Shown: piece after piece, positions 5,896 to 9,624 of the stretch | Layout: the number at the start of each line of letters is the position of its first letter | How positions within the stretch are numbered: the first letter of the stretch is position 1 | Made by a program: the position numbers and the translations under genes | Notes under the pieces: generated by a model | What the model saw: only the letters and a program-made list of their open reading frames with translations | What the model was told of the DNA's origin: nothing | The model's database searches: none | Assembly (NCBI GenBank): GCA_965370045.1 | Contig: CBDUSI010000148.1 | Location: 1 to 9,624 of the forward strand | Origin: CAZONU01 sp965370045 | Lineage (GTDB): Bacteria > Planctomycetota > SZUA-567 > JAKLDR01 | Direction of reading: 5' to 3' | DNA: 9,624 nucleotides

Positions 5896-6428
5896 TGCGA
5901 AACGATTACGGATCACTGGTGGAAGCGTGGAAGGTCGACCTGATTATCGACCGGGCAAGGTTGAAGGGATTCCGCGAGGACGAGATCGAAGACGCCCAAC
6001 AAGAGATAGTCCTCGCCATCCTCGACTTCAAGTACGACCCCAACAACGAAGCCGGCGCGACGGAGGCCACGGCGCTCACCGCGCTCATTGATAGGCAGCT
6101 TGCCTTCATCCTCAGAAAGCAGGCCCGCAGGGCCAAGCACGAGAAGAAATACCGCTTGCTCCACGGCGTTGTTGACGATAAGCCCATACCCGTCGTCGCC
6201 CAGGACGCCCAGCAGGAACGCGAGATCGACTTCCCCGCTGACGTCCACCGGGCCGTCTGCGATCTCTCACCGTTCGAACAACAGGTCTGCGCCGCGCTGG
6301 CAGACGGGCAGGCGTGCAGCAGCATTGCCGAAGATGTTGGCGTTTCCCGCTACGAACTCGACCGCACCGTCAACCGCATTGGGGACGTGTTCAGGGCTCA
6401 GAACCTGGATGCCTGGATGTGCAAGTAA
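5895..6428 (+). CDS. Sigma-70-like small regulatory protein of the integration cassette
   Basis: A 177-residue protein with the two-part layout of small sigma factors. Residues 9-85 (VEAWKVDLIIDRARLKGFREDEIEDAQQEIVLAIL onward, including LIDRQLAFILRKQARRAKHEKKY) resemble sigma region 2. Residues 118-170 (LSPFEQQVCAALADG, then SSIAEDVGVSRYELDRTVNRI) form a helix-turn-helix resembling region 4. It could be a phage sigma factor or a sigma-derived activator acting on its own cassette or on late genes; it lacks obvious regions 1 and 3. The ATG at 5895 fits the expected protein start and lies in a potential stem. The stop shares one base with the next start (TAATG), so it is co-translated with the two downstream genes. 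A pure DNA-binding regulator without RNA polymerase contact is the main alternative. Confidence 0.7.
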   Translation: MRNDYGSLVEAWKVDLIIDRARLKGFREDEIEDAQQEIVLAILDFKYDPNNEAGATEATALTALIDRQLAFILRKQARRAKHEKKYRLLHGVVDDKPIPVVAQDAQQEREIDFPADVHRAVCDLSPFEQQVCAALADGQACSSIAEDVGVSRYELDRTVNRIGDVFRAQNLDAWMCK

Positions 6429-6712
6429 TGCACCAGGCTTGCCCCGGGTGGCAGGAGCCCGTCCAGATTTCCGAAAAGACGACTGGACTTTCGCCGGCGA
6501 AGAGCGCTCATGGTGACCTGTCCGAGGCGACGGGAGGGCGTCCGCTGTCCCAGGCGTGGATTTCGGACGACCTCCTGGCCCGGACGCGGGAGGTCTGGGC
6601 CAAAGCCTACGGGCGACCGGTTACGGAGGACGAGGCAGTGGAGATGCTGATGAACGTCAAGCGCGCCGCCGAAACGCTCATGCGGGCAATGGGGCTCGCC
6701 GGAGGCGCCTGA
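6428..6712 (+). CDS. Small conserved-looking protein upstream of the integrase
   Basis: A 94-residue protein with a disordered N-terminal half (Ser, Thr, Gly and Pro rich) and a helical C-terminal half: WISDDLLARTREVWAKAYGRPVTEDEAVEMLMNVKRAAETLM (44-85 by pattern). This type of short helical segment (acidic residues, VW, a 'P-T-E-D-E-A' turn, then an N-V-containing helix) is, as I recall, common in small proteins placed just before recombinases in mobile elements. The function is unknown. A recombination directionality factor or recombinase partner is a reasonable guess from position only. The start at 6428 shares one base with the stop of the sigma-like gene (TAATG), and the stop shares one base with the recombinase ATG (TGATG). 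The frame is open further upstream, but that part overlaps the sigma-like gene and looks like a shadow. Confidence 0.68.
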   Translation: MHQACPGWQEPVQISEKTTGLSPAKSAHGDLSEATGGRPLSQAWISDDLLARTREVWAKAYGRPVTEDEAVEMLMNVKRAAETLMRAMGLAGGA

Positions 6713-8247
6713 TGAACGCCGTGATCTGGGCACGCGTCTCCTCCCGCGAACAGCGGGAAGGCTACTCTCTCGACGCGCAGCTCCGGGCCACACGGGATCG
6801 GGCGGTCAAGAACGGCTGGACCGCCGTCAAGGAGTTCGTCGTCGCCGAGTCCGCCAAGCGCGGCGCGGAACGTACCGCCTTCAACCAGATGCTCAAGTGG
6901 GTCAAGCGGAACGCCAAGAAGGAAGGCATTCACTTCATCCTCAGTCACAAGCTCGACCGCGTCTGCCGAAACATGCGCGACGCGGTTCGGCTTCAGGAAC
7001 TGGAGGATTCCTGCGGGGTGCAGCTCTCCTTCGTAGAGAACCAGTTCGGTCCCGGCGCGGCCGGCGCTCTCTCTTTCAACGTCATGGCCGCTGTGGCACA
7101 GTACTACTCGGACAACCTGCGCTCCGAGGTTCTCAAGGGCATGGACGAGAAGGTGCGTCAGGGCTGGCCAACCGGCCACGCGCCCTTCGGCTACGAGAAC
7201 ACTAAGGAGAAGGAAGAACCGGTCAGGCCCCACCCGGAGAAGGCCAAGACCGTAGTGCGCATCTTCGAGCTCTACTCCACGGGCCTTTACACCTTCGAGA
7301 AGCTCCGCGACAGGCTGGTGGAGGAAGGCTACACCTACAGGCCCAGCCAGCCGCGCTTCAACCGGACGACGCTCTCCTACATCCTCAATAACCGGTTCTA
7401 CATCGGGGAGCTGCATCGCAACGGCCGGGTCTACATGGGCAAGTACCGGTTCATCATCGACCGGATGACCTTTGACCGCTGCCAGGACATTCTGCACGAC
7501 CGGAACCGCCGCACGGGCAGCCCGAACCTCCAATTCTCGGGCGGGCTCATCCGCTGCGCCCACTGCGGGGCGGCTCTAACGGGCGAGCGCATACGCCGGA
7601 AACTGCGCGATGGCGGCGTCCGGGAGCACGTCTACTACAAGTGCGCCAACAGCAAGCAGGGCCAGGACCACCCTCCCGTCCGCTGGCGCGAGGCTGACCT
7701 TGAGAAGGCCATCCTCGACGACCTGGCCACGCTCCGGATGCCGTCCCAAGAGATCGCCGACTGGTTCCGGACCACGCTGAAGGCCGCGTTCACCGACGTG
7801 GAGGACCTCCACAAGCGGCACAAGGCCCTGCTGGCCAAGCGCAAGACCGAGCTGGCGACCATGAAGGACCGCCTCTTGAACTGCTATCTTTCCGGAGCGG
7901 TCGAGGAGGCCACGTTCAACGCGAAGACGGCCGAACTGGCGGGCGAACTGGCCGAGGTAGAGGAATCCCTACAGAAGGCCGAGAGCTTCGACCCTGAGGC
8001 ACCCCTGCGCGCCCTGGCGGTGTTCGAGTTCAGCCAGAGGCTCGCGGAACTCTGGCACGGTTCGAACTCTGCCCAAAAACGCGAGATCTTGGAGTGCGTG
8101 AGTTCGAACCGCATGATATCGCACGCAAGCCTTTGCCTCGAAAAGAGAAAGCCGTTCGGCTTTCTCGCCGAACGGCCGTTTGTGAAGGATGGTCGGGGCG
8201 ACTGGATTCGAACCAGCGACCTCTTGACCCCCAGTCAAGCGCTCTAA
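6712..8247 (+). CDS. Large serine recombinase (phage integrase)
   Basis: A 511-residue site-specific recombinase that would integrate and excise the element. The resolvase-type catalytic domain (about 1-145) has ARVSSREQREGYSLDAQ with catalytic Ser10 and the LDRVCRN motif (81-87) with conserved arginines. The 'recombinase' DNA-binding domain (about 150-265) contains APFGYE, LSYILNNRFYIGEL and FDRCQDIL. A zinc-ribbon segment follows: C282, C285 and C311, with a histidine near 320 possibly replacing the fourth cysteine, then RWREADLEKAIL. A coiled coil spans about 365-425, and a C-terminal KRKPFGFLAE motif (478-487) is typical of the family end. From residue 493 on the protein is encoded by the antisense strand of tRNA-Pro and ends DWIRTSDLLTPSQAL. 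The natural C-terminus in the excised form may therefore differ. The ATG is coupled to the previous gene by TGATG. Confidence 0.93.
   Translation: MNAVIWARVSSREQREGYSLDAQLRATRDRAVKNGWTAVKEFVVAESAKRGAERTAFNQMLKWVKRNAKKEGIHFILSHKLDRVCRNMRDAVRLQELEDSCGVQLSFVENQFGPGAAGALSFNVMAAVAQYYSDNLRSEVLKGMDEKVRQGWPTGHAPFGYENTKEKEEPVRPHPEKAKTVVRIFELYSTGLYTFEKLRDRLVEEGYTYRPSQPRFNRTTLSYILNNRFYIGELHRNGRVYMGKYRFIIDRMTFDRCQDILHDRNRRTGSPNLQFSGGLIRCAHCGAALTGERIRRKLRDGGVREHVYYKCANSKQGQDHPPVRWREADLEKAILDDLATLRMPSQEIADWFRTTLKAAFTDVEDLHKRHKALLAKRKTELATMKDRLLNCYLSGAVEEATFNAKTAELAGELAEVEESLQKAESFDPEAPLRALAVFEFSQRLAELWHGSNSAQKREILECVSSNRMISHASLCLEKRKPFGFLAERPFVKDGRGDWIRTSDLLTPSQAL
8141..8176 (-). terminator. Intrinsic terminator of tRNA-Pro, inside the recombinase gene
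   Basis: On the minus strand, 13 bases beyond the tRNA 3' end, a perfect 10-bp stem GCCGTTCGGC / GCCGAACGGC with loop GAGAAA is followed by TTTCTCTTTT. This is a classical rho-independent terminator for the tRNA transcript. It lies within codons 480-489 of the recombinase plus a short U-tract in the codons before. The same bases can also form an alternative 9-bp hairpin, GAGAAAGCC/GGCTTTCTC (8145-8166). Confidence 0.82.
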
Positions 8248-8267
8248 CCAGGCTGGGCTACGCCCCG
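8190..8267 (-). tRNA. tRNA-Pro (anticodon GGG)
   Basis: The minus strand gives a complete cloverleaf. The 7-bp acceptor stem is CGGGGCG (8267-8261) with CGCCCCG (8200-8194), followed by discriminator A and an encoded CCA (8192-8190). The anticodon arm CTTGA-CTGGGGG-TCAAG places anticodon GGG at 8232-8230. The T arm contains GGTTCGAATCC. The D arm GCCC/GAGC has one mismatch, and AGCCTGG is typical of tRNA-Pro. It reads CCC and CCU proline codons. The 3' part overlaps the recombinase gene on the other strand by 58 bases, as expected for an integration target. It has its own promoter (8278-8305) and terminator (8141-8176), so it should still work. Confidence 0.96.
8190..8267. other. Probable attachment-site junction (element/host boundary) in tRNA-Pro
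   Basis: The integrase gene abuts and enters the 3' end of the tRNA, and beyond the tRNA the content changes from phage to host type. Elements that integrate in tRNA genes usually carry the 3' part of the tRNA and restore it on insertion. The crossover should therefore lie between the tRNA 3' end and the anticodon or T arm. The matching partial copy at the left end of the element is outside the window, so the exact core cannot be given. Confidence 0.6.
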
Positions 8268-8277
8268 AACGCACTTG

Positions 8278-8305
8278 ATTCTACGTTCCGTGGGGCTATC
8301 GTCAA
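8278..8305 (-). promoter_or_regulatory. Sigma-70-type promoter of tRNA-Pro
   Basis: On the minus strand TTGACG (8305-8300) and TAGAAT (8283-8278) form a near-consensus -35/-10 pair with a 16-base spacer. The -10 box ends 10 bases before the tRNA 5' base, giving a leader of only a few bases, as is usual for tRNA genes. Confidence 0.75.
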
Positions 8306-8389
8306 GTTCACGCCGGTGCCGATCCGGAATTAGCGTGTTTTTTAGTGTTCCAATGCGCCGCACCTGCGTTACGTGATGCCGGGGAAGCC

Positions 8390-9427
8390 ATGAGCGAGGC
8401 CGAAGGGCAGAAGCAGTCGGATCCTCCCGCGCCCGCGCGCCGAGAAGCGCGGGAACCGGGCGAAGGCGCGGTAGAGTACGGCGCCCGGACCTACGGGGCG
8501 CGTCGGCGAGGCTGGATCCGGATCCACGGCCGGGACGACCGCCTCCTCATATTCATTGGCGTGCTGGCCCTGGCCGGCATACTCTTCCTGGTGGCCTACA
8601 GTCTGGTCGAGGACTGGCGCGAGGAAGACCACCCTCCGGTGGCCTTGACGGAACTCTTCGCCGGAGACGCCGAGGAGATTGAGCCCGGCCTGCTGCGCAT
8701 CACCTACGACTTCAAGATGGATCCGGCCGCGCCCGAAGGGCTCGGCCGCAACTATGACCTGAAGACTTGCCCGCAGATGTACGACTGGCAATTGGGTCGG
8801 CGGAACTTGGCGGGGCGGCTGGCCAAGCCGGGCATCCTGGTGGGCGGTACGGTGAACTACAAGCCCTTCTTCGTCCCTGGTGAACTCTCCGTGGAATGCG
8901 ACGCGGCGGTACTCACCGGTTCAAAGGTTGGTATCAGCCTGCGGAGCATCTTCGACCACGAGGAACAGGACTACTATCTCTTCGAACTCACCGCCTCACG
9001 CGGCCCAGGCTGGCCGGCAATCGCGCAGCTGACTAAGTACGACGACGGGTCCAAGGCGGCCAGCACTAGTCCGGTCACGCTCGACGGGCTGCGGGCCAGG
9101 CGCGACCCGCCGCGCTTTTACAGGGTCAGGCTGGAAATGTCCAACGGCTTCGTGCGCGGATACTTCCGGTCCGAGGGCGGGAAACTCACCAAGGTCTGCG
9201 AGTTGGAGATCGGCAAGGACCACCTGGGAGCCGGCACCGTGGTCCTCAGCGGGGCCTATTCCCACACCGCCTATGACAACGTGGTCATTACCGGCCGGCC
9301 ACATCCCAAGATGATCGCCCAGCGCACCGAGCTTTACTACCTCTTCGACCAGCACAAACAGAAGAAGGCTCCCGCCACGGAGAGCGCTCCCCCGGCCGCA
9401 GAAAGCGCGCCTCCCGCCAAGAGCTAG
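8390..9427 (+). CDS. Host membrane-anchored protein with a LamG/3-keto-disaccharide-hydrolase-like domain
   Basis: A 345-residue protein with three parts. A charged, Pro- and Arg-rich cytoplasmic N-terminus (1-50) is followed by one transmembrane helix, LLIFIGVLALAGILFLVAYS (52-71). The remaining large domain is beta-rich and extracytoplasmic. The latter half (about 165-315), with KVGISLRSIFDHEEQDYYLFELTAS, RFYRVRLEMSNGFVRGYF and GTVVLSGAYSHTAYDNVVITG by pattern, resembles concanavalin/LamG-type jelly rolls of the DUF1080 kind common in planctomycetes. Catalytic residues cannot be identified. The C-terminus ends in a low-complexity tail with repeated ESAPPA. The ATG at 8390 is preferred over a GTG at 8345 because the protein pattern begins with a typical MSEAEGQ start; GGGGAAG just before it is a weak ribosome site. 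It is the first host gene beyond the tRNA and probably unrelated to the element. Confidence 0.7.
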   Translation: MSEAEGQKQSDPPAPARREAREPGEGAVEYGARTYGARRRGWIRIHGRDDRLLIFIGVLALAGILFLVAYSLVEDWREEDHPPVALTELFAGDAEEIEPGLLRITYDFKMDPAAPEGLGRNYDLKTCPQMYDWQLGRRNLAGRLAKPGILVGGTVNYKPFFVPGELSVECDAAVLTGSKVGISLRSIFDHEEQDYYLFELTASRGPGWPAIAQLTKYDDGSKAASTSPVTLDGLRARRDPPRFYRVRLEMSNGFVRGYFRSEGGKLTKVCELEIGKDHLGAGTVVLSGAYSHTAYDNVVITGRPHPKMIAQRTELYYLFDQHKQKKAPATESAPPAAESAPPAKS

Positions 9428-9624
9428 CAGGCTGTTGAAAAATGGAGCGTCGTGACGGCAGGCGCTTGCGAGCGATGCGAGGCCTGAGGGTGAGCGCGAT
9501 GCCTCTGGCATCGTGCGAATCCCGAAAACGAAGCAGCGCGACGCAACCGCTTGCCGCCCTTCGGGTTGAGCCATAACGGTTCATCTTCTTCGTCGGGAAC
9601 CCGAAGACGATGCTTGGGCATCGA
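9428..9624. repeat. Hairpin-rich, repeat-like sequence after the host gene
   Basis: Directly after the TAG stop the sequence CAGGCTGTTGAAAAA (9428-9442) appears, a motif often found at the ends of insertion sequences or dispersed repeats just after stop codons. The rest contains a 7-bp hairpin CGATGCC-TCT-GGCATCG (9497-9513), an imperfect inverted repeat at 9582-9612 around GGGAACCC, and several GATGC/GCATC copies. A minus-strand frame starting MPKHRLRVPDEEDEPLWLNPKGG (from 9621) could be the start of a gene or transposase fragment. I see no reliable gene here. Confidence 0.35.

Noticed and set aside
6607..7563. Minus-strand open frame of 318 codons
   Set aside because: Antisense shadow of the serine recombinase, whose conserved catalytic motifs fix the real frame.
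8094..8333. Plus-strand frame with GRLDSNQRPLDPQSSAL
   Set aside because: This peptide is a well-known false translation of the antisense strand of tRNA genes.
1..9624. CRISPR array or toxin-antitoxin/defence system
   Set aside because: No regularly spaced direct repeats and no recognisable cas, toxin or defence genes were seen; the helicase and nuclease fit a phage replication module better.

Overview
The window looks like the right-hand part of an integrated phage or phage-like element in a high-GC bacterium, followed by host DNA. A planctomycete-type host would fit: a 3-keto-disaccharide hydrolase/LamG-like host protein next to a phage module with DUF669, RusA and a sigma-like protein. 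This taxonomic guess is an inference from protein style, not a search result.

Positions 38-5642 (minus strand) hold a tightly packed early replication/recombination operon. Transcribed from right to left, it encodes a PD-(D/E)XK exonuclease, a RecA-like/Sak4-type ATPase, a DUF669 protein, a RusA Holliday-junction resolvase, a small unrecognised ORF, an SF2 DEAH-type helicase with a zinc ribbon, a DUF3310 (SaV-like) protein and a primase-polymerase. Most neighbours overlap by 1-4 bases (TGATG or ATGA junctions), which indicates translational coupling. The primase-polymerase reads into a sequence that looks like the terminal repeats of an IS21-type insertion sequence at positions 1-40, so the element is probably damaged at this end.

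Positions 5643-5894 are a divergent regulatory region. It has palindromic operator-like sequences and a stem that would sequester the start of the next gene. Positions 5895-8247 (plus strand) hold a second cassette: a sigma-70-like small protein, a 94-residue hypothetical protein and a large serine recombinase. All three are coupled by one-base overlaps. The recombinase reading frame runs into the 3' half of a tRNA-Pro(GGG) gene on the opposite strand (8190-8267), which marks the attachment site and the right edge of the element. An intrinsic terminator for the tRNA lies inside the recombinase coding sequence, and a clear sigma-70-type promoter for the tRNA lies at 8278-8305.

Positions 8268-9624 are host DNA: one membrane-anchored protein gene (8390-9427), then about 200 bp of hairpin-rich sequence that starts with a motif like that seen at IS ends or dispersed repeats.

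As a system, the left operon would process and replicate phage DNA (end resection, strand annealing, junction resolution, unwinding, priming). The right cassette would control and carry out site-specific integration and excision at tRNA-Pro.
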